The translations under genes were made by a program, and so were the position numbers. This document shows positions 1 through 12,015 of a DNA stretch of 64,000 nt, piece by piece. Source of the stretch: Morella rubra (taxonomy: Eukaryota > Streptophyta > Magnoliopsida > Fagales > Myricaceae); contig CM025855.1 of assembly GCA_003952965.2 (NCBI GenBank), forward strand, positions 13,459,833 through 13,523,832. The letters are read 5' to 3'. The notes under the pieces were generated by a model, which was not told the origin of the DNA, searched no databases, and saw only the letters and a list, made by a program, of their open reading frames with translations. Every line of letters starts with the position of its first letter. Position 1 is the stretch's first letter.

Positions 1-230
1 TAAAACACTATAAAGAATGTTCATAGCTCTAATATTTATAGAAATTTTCTTCTTGTCCTCCTCATCGGTATACTCATTTACGGTCTTAGGGACAATTTTC
101 TCATCTACGGCTTTCATAGGATAGTGAGGTCCATTTAAAACACAAAGCCATAGATCAAAGTCAATGGATTGAAAATGAATTTTCATCATTGCTTTCCAAT
201 AGGTGTAATCACTTCCATTGAAGGAGAACA
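1..230 (-). pseudogene. Ty1/copia gag N-terminal fragment (Sirevirus-like, family A), cut by the window edge
   Basis: Read on the minus strand, this stretch encodes the start of a plant copia Gag (UBN2-type). It shows a Y-x-Y-W-K motif, then a K-I-H-F-Q-S-I-D-F-D-L-W segment, then a charged region ending near N-I-L-Y. Gag would form the virus-like particle in the cytoplasm. The fragment lies beside an LTR piece of the same element (231-695). No leader or primer-binding site lies between them, so a deletion has fused LTR to gag. The rest of the element lies to the left of the window. The family assignment rests on the adjoining LTR, which matches the LTR at 24730-25211. The gag call itself is a motif-level judgement. 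Confidence 0.7.
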
Positions 231-695
231 GAACAGCCATATATTTAAAACAACCAGTCGACCACTAAACCAAGCAGTCGAAAATCGGTCAACCTCTACA
301 ACTTAAGAGCATGATTTGGTTAATTTAAAACCATGATTTTTTCCATCTTAAAATACCCAATTTTAAACACTAACTTACCATAAGTATACAAAAGGTTTGG
401 GAGTTTAATTGGGATAATTTGAAGCCATTAAAACATTTTTAAACTTCAAAACAAGTGGTTAAAAGATTTATCCAAGTTTTGAAGAAATATGCAAGTGTGT
501 GGTTCAAATCCTTGTTAAAGATGAAGTCTAGAGTTACAAAAGTTACCCTAGCAACTTGAGTCTTCACTTTAAGAGCACTTCCATTGAAGGGGATGTTGCT
601 TGAACGCTCCCTGCTCATTTTGGATCTTCTTTGCTTCACATCTCAATTACTTCTATTGTTATCATCAAAACATTGATTGTGATTAAAAACCAACA
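231..695 (-). repeat. Partial LTR of Sirevirus family A (5' portion of the LTR)
   Basis: On the minus strand the LTR starts with TGTTGG at 695 and runs leftwards. It matches 24730-25211 closely over about 450 bp, including the diverged GTCGA-containing palindromes at about 250-295. About 800 bp of LTR plus the leader are missing before the gag fragment at 1-230. The five bases to the right (GGTTG, 696-700) would be the target duplication, but the partner copy lies outside the window. Confidence 0.75.
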
Positions 696-2594
696 GGTTG
701 TGTATCCCTTCTCTCCTTAAGACTTTTCTAGTGCCACCTACACTAGGATCCTACACTTTTTGGCATTTTTGCCCCATGGGAGCCCACCATTTTCTCATAA
801 CGGTGGGTTGCACTCTCCCCCTTTAGTGAACAGTTCCGTCACCCATATCGGACAACACCTCGGTTCGGTTTCCGTTTCCCTAGTCTTGGTCCACTAGATG
901 CTTCATGAATGTAACCATTGATGCTCAATTATTTGCATAAATAATGCAGCACTTAACCATAATTAATCATTCATCATTTATCATAAATTCATAACTTCCT
1001 ACCAAACCAAGGCATTCATAGTATTCCAAAGAATTAATAAATTCCAAATACATGCTTTATTCTTTTTCCTTTAAAGGTTTATTAGAAATCCTTAAAGTTG
1101 GTATTCCCTTGTTCTACTCTTATTTTATTGCTCCATTAAACTTATTAGTATTTTGACCAAGTCCTTTTCTTTTCTTTAGAACACATCTCATGCATGTATT
1201 CCCTTTTCTTTTCCTTGCCAATTCATTGCCTTTCTACTCACTTTGAGCATTCTTAGGGCACTGTCATAACCCTTTTCAACATTGAGCATCATTTGCAAGC
1301 TCTTAGCATCATCAAATCCACATACAACATTCATTTTCATCAACCAACATGTCACCAACTGAAACTCATAACATAAATGTCATAAAACCAACATGCAAGC
1401 ATTAAATATGAAAGATCAAGGCTCCATGTTTAGGCAGTGGCGTTTTAGTCCATTCTAGATGCAAAAACACAAGGTTAATGACCACAAAACCCCAACAAAC
1501 ACATATGCAAACTAACCCCTTACCTTTGGTGCAAATCTTTCAACAGTTAGAGCACAAAAGACCTAAAAATAAGAAGATCTAAGTTAGAATCCTTAAGAGA
1601 AGAAGATGGAAGAAGAAAAAATCGAGAAAAGGGGTTTGGAAGGTGCCATTTCCACTTGGCTGAAACCCTCAAAGCTTACCTCTTCTTTCTTCTTCTTCTT
1701 CTTCTTTTCTTTCTTTTCCCTTTCTTCTTTTTTCTTTCGGTTCTTCTTCTTCTCTTCTTTCTTTTTTCTCTCTTCTCTCTTCTTTCTTCTCTCTCTCTCT
1801 CTCTCTCTCTCTCTAATACATAGCTAAAACACAAAATGTCGTCCATGAGTTGCTCAAAAAGGCTTAAATGCCTTGTCTCTCTCCTCATCATCATGGCCTA
1901 GAGTTATGGGTACCTATAAATGTAAAGGGCTATCATTAACTCCTTGTCTACAAGCAAAAGCAACCTCCCTAATTGGGCAGTGACCATCGGTTAAGGCAAT
2001 GAGGTGCCACTTGAAACAATACTTCTTTTTTGTCTCATCTAGGATTTAATAGCAATTAAATGGGATGGGGGCTCAATGAGGTGGCCGGCCATGTCTCTCT
2101 AGTAATGGGCTTGGTCTCCTGAACCACCCAAACCCATCTAAAGGTCCAAGCCAAGCCCAATTCTTGGGTCCAAGTGCCTCTAATCAAGTCCTAAGAATAT
2201 TTAATAACTAATAAACCAAAATAGGAATTATATGGTTCAACAAAATAATTAAACAACAAGGAAATGAAAATATTTGCCTCTATTTAAACCTTAGGCATAT
2301 AAAATAAAATTGGCAAAGTTGCAATTACATAAATAAAATAGTCAATGAATTAAAAGAGAGGAAATTCAATGCAATAACCAAGAGAAAAGTGTAGAGATAA
2401 TAGGAAAATTATTTTAGCAAATTTTAACTAATATGTATTTCAATTACAAAAATTAAGACCTAGTTATTTAAATATGCACAAAAACAAAACATTAAGAAAA
2501 TTATCAAGGCAAAATTAAATTAGGGAGAAAAATCTCCTTCATTAACAACCTTAAGAAAGTTTTAAAAAAAGTTCAAAATAGGTGGGGTGTCACA
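696..2594 (-). repeat. Minus-strand LTR of a chromovirus-type (Tekay/Del-like) gypsy element
   Basis: On the minus strand the LTR begins TGTGACACCCC at 2594, a typical start for plant chromovirus LTRs. It contains a GA-rich tract (the CT tract at 1676-1815 on the plus strand) and a ggccggcca stretch shared with the LTR fragment at 4816-5392. The left boundary is uncertain. A CTTCA pair (901-905 and 2595-2599) would define a solo LTR at 906-2594, but 696-900 also reads like LTR sequence. In that case the LTR runs to 696 and the Sirevirus piece at 1-695 is inserted in it. No coding region was found here; the ORFs are low-complexity translations. Confidence 0.6.
1676..1815. repeat. Polypyrimidine tract with a (TC)n microsatellite
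   Basis: The plus strand is almost pure C/T for about 140 bp. It has TTC-rich runs and ends in an uninterrupted (CT)n run at about 1791-1814. It lies inside the minus-strand LTR, where it reads as a GA-rich transcribed leader followed by a GGTAAG donor-like site. The overlapping ORFs are low-complexity. Confidence 0.9.
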
Positions 2595-2599
2595 CTTCA

Positions 2600-2797
2600 T
2601 GTACTTCTTGCAACACGTAGTCGGCATCGTGGGCACCTAGGCATCACGAGACGCCACTCTCTTTAACTTTTGGGCTTGAAGTGCTCCTTGAAGGGGGGCT
2701 TTCTCCTTTTAGGACCTTCTTGATCAAGATTCACCAGTCCTCTTCTCCTTCTTGGACTTCCATGATCTCGGACATGGCTCCAAAGAGAGGAACGAAC
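2600..2797 (-). pseudogene. Tat-type Ty3/gypsy polyprotein fragment, RNase H to integrase linker
   Basis: Minus-strand translation gives a degraded linker and then D-A-D-Y-V-L-Q-E-V-H-E. In plant Tat-lineage elements this sequence sits just before the integrase zinc-binding motif. It continues the minus-strand reading from 4047-4815 across the copia solo LTR. The reading stops at the LTR that begins at 2594, and the integrase core is not present nearby. Frames are broken. Confidence rests on the E-V-H-E context and on the matching order of domains. Confidence 0.6.
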
Positions 2798-4041
2798 TGA
2801 AAGTTTGTCTGCAGAAAATTAACTTACCAATTCTCTTTTAGATCTTGAGAATTCTTCGATAATCTTCAGGTTCTTGTGAACTCACAATCTCGAGATTCCA
2901 CAATAGCAGCTCAAGTGTTCTGCGTCCTTCCTCTCCACGCTCACAACTATCTTAAGGTTTTCTCTGAGTCTTGATGGCCAACTCATAGACTAACAATTAG
3001 TCCATTCAATTCTACTAGGGTAGACTATCTCATAGCTATCCTTTTATATGAAAACCCTAGCTGTGATAGTGTGTGGGATCGTTAGGGATCTCAAATCATG
3101 ACCGTAGGATCACATGGAAAAACTCATTTTCATTAACTCCCTTATATTTTTTTATTCCGAATTTTGGGCTTCTACTAATTATAATCATGTCCACCAACAT
3201 ATTACAATTCACCCTCGAGAATTTTGAGATTGATTTGTGAAATCCTTTTTGCTTTTCCCACATGAGCCAATAGGATCAGAATAATATCACCAATTAAATC
3301 CCTAGCTCATATAATTCTTAATTCCAATCTGTAATTTGTTGAACTCCCAAATTGTTTCCAAAACAATTTATTAATTACACTGGCCAGTGATTTTCTAGAG
3401 TTCAACCCCATACAAATTTAATGAATATACTATCTCGTTAAGAGACTGGTGGATTCCTTATTGAGCATCTATACAAAACTATTTACTATATACAAGACCC
3501 AACTTTGTTTGGAATATTTGACCTATAAAGATCATCACCAAATGACTCGGTCAGAGCATAAGAATACAACAAACAATTCCATATAAACCTCTCAGGTCTA
3601 AGGATACCGTAACTCGATTGTGCCGAATATCATTCTCATCATCGGTGATCACTTCTAGAAGATATTCATATTTGATCCCGTTCAGTGCATGTACTCTTAT
3701 AATGCATCCACTCGTTTGCTTAAGGTCACCACCTCAATGACAGAGTCCATCATCCTATTTAATAGAGGCACAACGAGTGTAGACCTATATACATAAAACA
3801 TGTACCTTGGTCTAGAACAAACGTCAAGTAAACAAGGAACCGAAAAGTCATACTCTCTGCCTTTGATTCATTAATCATTGGCATGACTTCTCTACAATGT
3901 CACTTAACAATAAAACTGTGTGACATCTTATGCCACAACACAATACCCATAAATAAATAAACATATGTGATAAACACAAAATAAATAATTATCATATAAT
4001 CATCTTTAAATAAAACTGGTTTTTAGGGCATACTTCTAACA
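2798..4041 (-). mobile_element. Solo LTR of a Ty1/copia element with a 5 bp target duplication
   Basis: This 1244 bp sequence matches the two LTRs of the copia element at 36231-43170 and the plus-strand LTR at 53293-54574. On the minus strand it starts TGTTAGAAG (4041) and ends CTTTCA (2798). The flanks are CGAAC (2793-2797) and TGAAC (4042-4046). They differ only by a C-to-T change at a CpG, as expected for decay of a methylated site. No internal region remains, so it is the product of LTR-LTR recombination. It is nested in Tat-type gypsy sequence. Confidence 0.88.
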
Positions 4042-4046
4042 TGAAC

Positions 4047-4815
4047 TCCTTTTGGGTTTTAGTTATCCTCGGGGATCCTGAGGCTTTAGTGACTAATACC
4101 AAACTCCTTTCGAGTTTTGGACCTAGGGAATATGCTATATACTAAACTTCCTGAATCACCCTTGTATCTCTCGTGCTTGTCTCAGGTAGGCCGTCATTCA
4201 TTCATCCCGAGCTTTAAAGTTGCCTATTGACTATCCAATAGCTAACTGTTAATCACAAAATATACTAACATTTTCACTTTCCAATAATTCTACTGAAGGG
4301 AGTCCGGCTATGATAGCTTTATATTATGCTTCATTATTGCAGTAGGATACAACAATTTGACCCCAAACTCGACCCGTTCCTCCTCACTTATCTCCAAGAC
4401 CACTTTGATTCCCCTGGCCTCTTTTTTTGATGATACATCCACATAGATTTTCCATTATGACATCTTTGTCCCCTGTTCTAGAGGTGTGAGCTCTATGATG
4501 AAATCAACTATAGCTTGCCCTTTGATGGAAGTCCAGGGTCTATATTTCAATGTCAAACTCTCTAAGTTCTACTGCCTACTTAACCAACCTTCTGGAGACA
4601 TCCGATTTTCCCAAGGTCTATCTAAAAGGTTGATCTATTAGCACTACCAAAGGGTGTGCTTGTAAATACGACCTCAATGACCATGGATAGAGCCAACTTA
4701 TTGACGGATGGGTAGCACGCCTCGGCGCCTTGCAATGCTCGACTGACATAGTATACAGGTCATTGAACTCCATAATCTTCTCATATGAGGACTACACTGA
4801 CGCATTGACCTTATG
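4047..4815 (-). pseudogene. Tat-type Ty3/gypsy RNase H and second (archaeal-like) RNase H remnant
   Basis: On the minus strand, 4815-4640 encodes P-V-Y-Y-V-S-R-A-L-Q-G-A-E followed by Y-P-S-V-N-K-L-A-L. This is the retroviral RNase H domain typical of Tat/Ogre elements. Further on, at about 4400-4200, a segment resembling the A-x-Y-K-A-I-I-A-G-L stretch of the additional RNase H of this lineage is visible. RNase H removes RNA from the RNA:DNA hybrid during reverse transcription. Several stops and frame changes show it is dead. The reverse transcriptase that should precede it is missing; sequence beyond 4815 is unrelated. Confidence 0.7.
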
Positions 4816-5392
4816 ATTTTCCTTCTCTCATTATTTTATTACTCCTTTGACCTAGATTAATTTTTAATTGTCTCTTTACTAGGTTAAATTTAGTTAATTA
4901 TGTCAACCATTAATTTAATTACCTAATTAAGCTAGATTGGACCTAGGAAAACCACTTGGGCAGAACCCTAAGAGGCCTTGGAGGCCCACAATGCAACCCA
5001 AGCCCATCCCTCAAGCCCATGGCCGGCCATATCTTGGTATTATGTCTATTGGGAGATAAAATCTCACATTTTTTACATGTGGAGCAATCTCTCTTACCAT
5101 GCACTCACTACCCAAAAGGGGACTTAGGGCAAAGAGCTCAATGTCGTGAGTCTTAGAGAGAGAAAGAGAAAGAAAGAAGAAGAAAAAAAGAGAAGAAAGG
5201 AGAGAAAGAGAGGGAGCTCTGCAAGGAGAAGGAGAAGGAAAAAGGAGGAGAAATGAAAGAGACGAGGGAGAAAAAAGAAAAGGAGAAGGAAAAAACTTGA
5301 GGTAAATGATAGTTTATGTTCTTTGTGTTGGGAAATATGGTATTTGTGTGTTGTTTAGTGAGAGACAATGTTGGATTTTATGTAATACTTCT
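4816..5392 (+). repeat. Probable fragment of a gypsy LTR in plus orientation
   Basis: The stretch has a ggccggcca segment, then a GA-rich tract (5155-5300) and an AGGTAAAT donor-like site. This is the same order as in the minus-strand LTR at 696-2594. Neither terminus can be placed. It lies between the Tat remnant and the left end of the Athila-like element. The ORFs here are low-complexity or short and are not convincing genes. Confidence 0.4.
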
Positions 5393-5455
5393 ACAGAGTA
5401 ATATGTCACATTCAGGCATTTTAGCACTTTATGTAACCCATTTTTATCACCTAAT

Positions 5456-6404
5456 CACCCCTAACTAGCTTTTTGCTAGCCTCTAGAAAATCAAGTGATG
5501 GAAAAATACGTCAATTAGATATCTCATGAGTTTCTGAGTACAAAGTAGTGTATGCTTTAAATTTAAATATATCAAATTCACAAGCACTCAAATAAAATCA
5601 GTCCAAGATTCTAGCTTAGCGAAGGAGCTCAAAAAAAAATTATCTACGAACTCAACTCAAGGAATTATGCCAGGCAAATAGTTTTCAGATGCATCCGTGT
5701 GTGTCCAAATTATAAATGACTCTATGTTTTTCTCCAAAACCAGCAAATAACAAACATATATAAACAGGAAAGACTAAAATCTTACTCTAATTCAAAATTA
5801 CTGCAAAGTTAGCTTTCACGCTGCCACTCTTTAAAAGGTAACTCTTTGCATTTCCCACTTTCAATTTTTTTTCTTTAAGAGATACCCCGGTGACAGGTAG
5901 CCTTTTCCAGTGCACAAATTGGCCTCTTTTAGTGTCAACTTATTACTGTTTTTCTTTTTTTCTTTTTTTTTTACACTCAAGACATAGTTCATTAGAGTTT
6001 CTATTAGTACAGTAGCTATTTGATGCCAGATGAAATCATAGAGTCAATAAAGTAATTTAAATGTTTTTTTTTTCAACAACTAGTAGACTTGAAACATGCT
6101 TCCGAAAATTGAGTAACTGAGATAATAAGTTAATGCTATCATGCTAAGGCTAGATTCTATTCCATTTGGTATTCAAGTTACTCATAAATTTAACAACCTA
6201 AATTTAAGCATACCACTTTGAAAATTGAAATCCAGAAATTTCTAGTGTTGCCTTTTCCATCACTTCCAATATAACATGTGATTCCTTGATTGACACAATA
6301 TATCCAGCACTCATCAGCCCCCAACTACATGTGCACATTATCCTCAATGTGACCAATGTTTGACAAAGAAAGGGAAGAAGAAAGAATCAACAGATAACAA
6401 AATA
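5456..6404 (-). other. 3' non-coding region of the Athila-like element
   Basis: This stretch lies between the last integrase-associated codons (6405) and the LTR remnant (5393-5455). It is AT-rich with T-runs at 5950-5972 and 6064-6073. Athila elements often carry an extra ORF here, but no coding sequence is recognisable. Confidence 0.5.
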
Positions 6405-8788
6405 TCAAAGGTAGGGCCAAAGGGAACAAGTACCTGAGATGGCTGAACTGGTGAGGATGACTTCATGGAAAGTAAAAACAGAATCAACAGATGTAGAGTA
6501 AATGAAAAGATAAACAACAAGGCAAATTAACAAGCAGGAGTGGAATAGTAGTAAAAAAAAAAAAACCAACCAAATGATAGGAGGGTACATGGGATATTGC
6601 AAAATGATGCTACTATCTTGAGGTGAGAATGTGCTCAGAAAAGGTTTGAGCTTTTGTCCATTTACTTTGAAAATATTTCTATTTTGGGGGTTAATCATCT
6701 CAATAGCACCATGTGGATAAACGGTTTTAACAAGATATGGACCGCTCCACCTAGACCTTAATTTCCCTAGAAAAAGATGAAGCTTGGAATTGTATAGCAA
6801 AACTTGCTGATTTGGTTCAAAGCTCTTCCTCTGGATGTGCTTGTCATGTAGGATTTTCATTTGCTCTTTGGACAGCTTGGCATTGTCATAGGCATCTCTC
6901 CTTATTTCCTCCAACTCAGATATCTGTAATTTTTGCAAAGTTCTAGCTTGATCAGTATCAAAATTATACTTTTTAATGGCCCAATATGCTTTATGTTCAT
7001 GCTCAACAAGAAGATGACATGCTTTACCATAAACAAGCCTATAGGGGACATACCAAGTATAGATTTATAAGCTGTCCTATAAGCCTATAATGCATCATTC
7101 AATCGCAAAGATCAATCTTTCCTAGTGGGATTCATAGTTTTTTCTAGGATATGCTTGATTTCCCTATTGGCTAATTCGGCTTGGCCATTGGTTTGAGGGT
7201 GGTATGCGGTGGAAACTTTATGATGAATACCATATTTCTTCATGAGTGCAGCAAAGGGTGTATTACAAAAATGTGTTCCTTTATGACTAATGATAGCCCT
7301 AGAAATGCCGAATCTAGCAAAAATGTTCTCTTTCAAGAACTTGAGCACAACATGGTGGTCATTTGTTTTACATGGAATGGCTTCAATCTACTTAGAAACA
7401 TAGTCCACAGCTACAAGAATGTATAAATAACCGAAGGAGGAAGGGAAAGGTCCCATGAAATCCACCCCCCAACAATCAAATATCTCAACCATTAAAACAG
7501 GTTGCAAAGGCATCATGTTTCTCTTAGTGATTCCACCTAATTTCTGACATTGTTTGCAAGTCTTATAAAAGTTATAAGTGTCTTTGAACATGTGAGGCCA
7601 ATAGAAGCCACTTTGCAGAATTTTAGCAATTGTTTTATGGGTAGAAAAGTGACCTCCACTAGCTTCAGGATGACAAAAATTAAGAATGGCAGGTATCTCA
7701 TCATTAGGCACACATTTTCGAATGAGTTGATCAGAATAATATTTAAACAAATATGGGTAATTGAAAAAGAAAGACTTAGTCTCCTGTTCAAACCGTTTGA
7801 TGTCTTGTCCAGTCCAATGAGGTGGAGTTTTACTTGTGACCAAGAAATTAATCATGTCAGCAAACCATTGGAGAGATTCAACAACAAATAGTTGTTCATC
7901 AGGGAAAGAATCATGAATAGGAGGTGTTTGAGCAGAATCAAAGAATGTATTTCTAGACAAGTGGCTAGCAACTACATTCTCAACCCCCTTCTTATCCTTA
8001 ATGATGATGTTGAACTCTTAAAGGAGGAGGATCCATCGAATCAATCGTGGCTTAGTATCTTTCTTTGAGAGCAAATACTTCAAGGCTACGTGATTAGTGA
8101 AAATAACCACCGGAGAACCAAGTATGTAAGTCCTAAACTTATCCAATGCAAATACTATAGCTAGTAATTATTTTTCTGTGGTGGAGTAATTCTTTTGAGC
8201 TCCATTTAAAGTTCTACTAGAATAGTATATAACATGTAGAAGTTTGTCCCTACGCTGTCCAAGTACAACACCTATTGCAAAATTACTAGCATCGCACATT
8301 ATTTCAAAAAGGAGTGTCCAATCAGGAGGTTGCATGATGGGGGCTGATGTGAGCAGATATTTCAGTTTCTCAAATGCATTTTGACAATCGGAATTCCAAT
8401 TGAACACAGCATCATTCATGGGCAATTGACATAAAGGCCAAGAAATGGAACTAAAATTTTTGATAAACCTCCTATAAAAACCAACATGTCCTAAGAATGA
8501 TCTAATGTCCTTCACTAATTTGGGAGCGGGAAGATTAGAAATCAGTTCAATCTTAGCCCTATCTACTTCAATGCCCTTAGCTAAAACAATATGTCCAAGG
8601 ACTATACCTTGTTACACCATAAAATGACATTTTTTTCAATTGAGCAGCAAGCATTTCTCTTCACAACTGGCAAAAACAGCTTGCAAATTTGTTAAACATT
8701 CATCAAAGGAGCTGCCAAATATCGAAAAATCATCCATAATCACTTCCAAGATGTTTTCAATCATACCACTGAAAATACTAAGCATACA
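6405..8788 (-). pseudogene. Athila-like pol: reverse transcriptase C-terminal half, RNase H, integrase
   Basis: Minus-strand order is as follows. The reverse transcriptase catalytic motif is I-M-D-D-F at about 8725. The connection and thumb region includes F-L-G-H-V-G-F-Y-R-R-F-I-K (8515-8168), and RNase H begins near the D-A-S-N-F-A-I-G segment. The integrase zinc-binding domain has H-P-E-A-S-G-G-H-F and C-K-Q-C-Q (7960-7388), and the core runs 7460-7112. The first Asp (C-W-G-V-D-F) and the Glu (G-Q-A-E-L-A-N) are kept. The middle catalytic Asp has changed: the family's S-D-x-G-T-H-F reads S-H-K-G-T-H-F. Stops occur between the segments. It continues the protein broken at 12772 by the solo LTR. 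The tail at 6938-6405 is the integrase C-terminal region followed by non-conserved sequence. Confidence 0.82.
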
Positions 8789-9166
8789 TGTGAGACCCCA
8801 ACTTTCAGGTTTCTTTTAATGTTAATTTTTATTTTGACTCTTTAAATTTTTGCACTACCCTAAATTATTGGAAAAGACATGTATGGTTGACTTGAATTAA
8901 AACTATATCTAAGGTGAAATTTTCCTCTAACATTTTCATGCATCTTTAGTTATAATTTAAATGTTATATTGTTTGCGAATTTAATAGTGATAAATTTTAT
9001 TATTGGGGTTAATTATGCTAGTCATTTTTATTTGTTCAAGTATATCCCTAAATTTGCAATATTTAGAAGGATTTGAACTAGGGGCTTTGATCTTTGAAAA
9101 TGTGTGTTGCTTGGAATCAAATGGAAGGGAGTCAACGTTAGTCATATTAAGTGGCAAAAAAAAAAA

Positions 9167-9480
9167 AAAGAAGAGAGAAAGAGAAAGGCTGCCACCCATT
9201 CCTCCAATGGTGAATGGCGTTGCAAACTAAGTTGGGGGCATGGAGGTCATTTCCTCCCCCAAACTTGTTTCACGCCATTTCCCCTCCCCCCTTCCGCATG
9301 TTCCCTTTTTACGTCTTCCCCTATCACTCACACACAAGTGAGAGAAGAGAAGAAAAACCGAGAGAGAAAAGAGGAAGAAGCCGAGAAGAAGAAGAAAAGA
9401 GAGAGAGAAAAGGGGAAAGCCAAGAAGAAGGAGAAGAAAGAAGAGAAGAAGAAAAAGGAAAGAGGAAACTGCCGTGGGAG
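9167..9480 (+). repeat. GA-rich low-complexity tract inside the chromovirus LTR
   Basis: A poly-A run at 9157-9169 is followed by AGAG/GAAG-rich sequence, broken by a C-rich stretch at about 9255-9300. The equivalent tract in the other LTR copy is at 60302-60400. It probably lies in the transcribed leader. Lysine/arginine/glutamate-rich ORFs here are artefacts. Confidence 0.8.
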
Positions 9481-11894
9481 TGAAGAGACTTCAGCTGCAG
9501 TAGAGAAAACCAAGAGAAGCCAAGGTAAAGGGGGATCTAACATTTGGATTCAAAATTCTATAGGAACCGTGAGTTTTGTGTGGGTAATTTGTTAGAGTTA
9601 GTTTCGGTTGCTATCCTCTGTTTTTCCTTGCTGCATGTTGGATTTGAGTATTGATGAGTTGGGAATGAAAGGTAGACATGCAAAGTGTTCTAGAGATGTG
9701 AATGAAGGAGAAGAACTTCTGTGCTAAGTTAGTTGGCTGTAGATAGGAGCTTATGGCAGAAGGTAAACATAGAGAAAATTCTATTTTTGGTGCATGTGAT
9801 GATCGGCTATGGCAGGAAGTGACCAAGCCTTGCGTATAGTACCTTCTTGGTTTTTTTTATGTATTAGATTCACCTCTAAGCTGAGATGCATGTGAGTTTT
9901 ATTAGAGAGTCAAGTTACAAGTGATGAACTTCAAGAACTAATAGGCATGCACGGTCAGTTTGAGTTAAGGTTTCAAAAGAAAAATAGTTGTGTCATAAGT
10001 GTTTGTTGGAAAGCCTAAAAGAAAGGACAATGCAATAGCTTTGGCTTGATGAAGATAGAATCATGATATATTGCTGTAAGTTTTGAATTTGGAATTGTAA
10101 AAGTAGGGGATTTTTAAGAGAATAGCTTCTGTTGTGAAGTGTAGGCAAGAGCTGAAACTTGTTTTGCACATGCATGGCCGGGTAGGTGATGTTGAAATTG
10201 GGGGAAAACACTTGCTGTTGGCCGAATGTGTTCACTGCCTTATTTCTTTCATGTTTCTCTTGATGGTAGCTTGCTGTAGGTATCTTGCATGTGGGTAATG
10301 TGGGTAGATCAGCAAGCTAAACACTTAAAGGGATTGGACTATACTTGGAGAATAAAGAGATCAAGCATGCTCAGGTTGGCCATAGAAGTGAGGAAACAAT
10401 GCATGCAATGTAAGATTGTGCTTTGTGAAACAAGGAGAATGGGAATTAGGCATGTTTTAGGTTGCTGAGTTGCAACCGAACCCTTGGTGTTTGATTTTGG
10501 TTGCAGCCCTTTATGGATCTAGGTTTGCATGGTGGATTAAGGGCAGAAGAATTGGAATTTGGATGATAGAAAATGCAAAACTATCCTAGGGATTATGCAT
10601 GAAGGAGACCGAGAACCATTGGGTAGGATAGGGTTCTGTTATTGTTTCTTTGATTGAATTGAATAATGTCTTGAGGTCTAAGAAGACATTCATGGATGAA
10701 TCTTGAAATAAGGTGTCAATGATGCACCATAGGTGTATGATAAAAAGCCTAAGAGAAGGCTTGTAAACTAGTTGTTGAAAACCTGTTGCTGAAATTAACT
10801 TCTGCAGATCACAAGCTTCAAATTAGGAGTGACCTTTGATGTGATTATTCTTATTCCTTGATCTTGAGAGAATTCTATGTTATAGGCCATCGAAATACGA
10901 AGATTTTAAGCCATACTTGGGTGATTCCGATAAGTATTGGGTGAGTTATATGTTGTTCAAGGTCCGGACGTCAAGCTGCCAGCAGCCTTGCACGTCCAGA
11001 GCTCTTGCTCATTTCAAATACCTTTTAAGTGATCAGTTTAAGTCCAAATTTTATGAATCTGGTCTTGAATTTTAAGTTTGTGAAAAAAGAACATTTTAAG
11101 GTAAATTTCGTGTGATTTAGAGGTGTAATGAATAAGTTGTGATGTTTTGAAAGTAGAAGGCCGAGCTGGAGGCAGCAGCAGTATTACTCTAGGAATTTTA
11201 TCTGATATGAAGTGTTTTCGACAATGCATGGAAATTTCGATGTTTATGATTTTTATCTTCAAGCTTGAACTATGAAAGAAGAATATTTTAAAAGAAATTT
11301 CATGTAATTTGGAGCGTGTTTTTGAAGTTATGAATTTTGAAGCTGGAGACGTCGGGCTGCCCGCTTGGACGTCCTCAGCAGCTCGCATTTTCGAGTAAAT
11401 CTTTCGAGTGGCAAACGAGCTCCAAATTACCTGAAATTTTAATGTGTTATGAAAATTAGTGTAAGGATCAGTTTGGCATCCAAGTCTTATGGCTTCAGCA
11501 ACCTTAAGATAATACTTTGCATCGTAGGATCACCATTGGGAAGTCAAGAAATGTGGGTGATTTTGTATGATGTGCTGAAGTTGATTGAATGATTATTCTC
11601 TACATCTAGTAAACCTCTAAATGACATTAGTATGACTCATTTGTAGGCAAGGTGCCACCATAAGCTCAAGTGGATGGAGGTAAGTGGAAAATTATGTTTT
11701 TCCAAAAAACTGGAATGATACACATCATGGATATTTATCATCAAGCATGACATGAGCACGTCATGAGCATTTGCATTTATTTTCTCATAAGGAAGAAAGA
11801 AATTTTATGCAAATGAAAGTACAATTTTATGCTACGTTATGATATGTTATGGGGCTAAATAGGATGGTCGGTACCATACCTAAGTAAGATAGGT

Positions 11895-12015
11895 GCATCC
11901 ACTCCGAAGGACGAATGCGAGAAGGATGGATGACTCCTAAGGGCACCCACTCCGAAGGACGAATGCGAGAAGGATGGGTAGTCTTGAGGTATGTGCAACC
12001 ACACTGAAGGATGCT
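11895..12015 (+). repeat. Tandem ~45 bp units in the chromovirus LTR
   Basis: The unit containing ctccgaaggacgaatgcg occurs twice (about 11899 and 11950), and a diverged third copy follows at about 12004. The other LTR copy has the same array at about 62103-62240, so it is a family feature. Its function is unknown. Confidence 0.75.

Noticed and set aside
901..905. CTTCA pair proving a solo LTR at 906-2594
   Set aside because: Sequence at 696-900 also looks like LTR, so the match may be chance. It is kept only as one possible boundary.
1606..1894. ORFs on both strands across the CT/GA tract
   Set aside because: Low-complexity translations (poly-F/S and poly-R/K/E) of a microsatellite-like region.
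9104..9595. 163-codon Lys/Glu-rich ORF
   Set aside because: It is a translation of the GA-rich tract of the chromovirus LTR.
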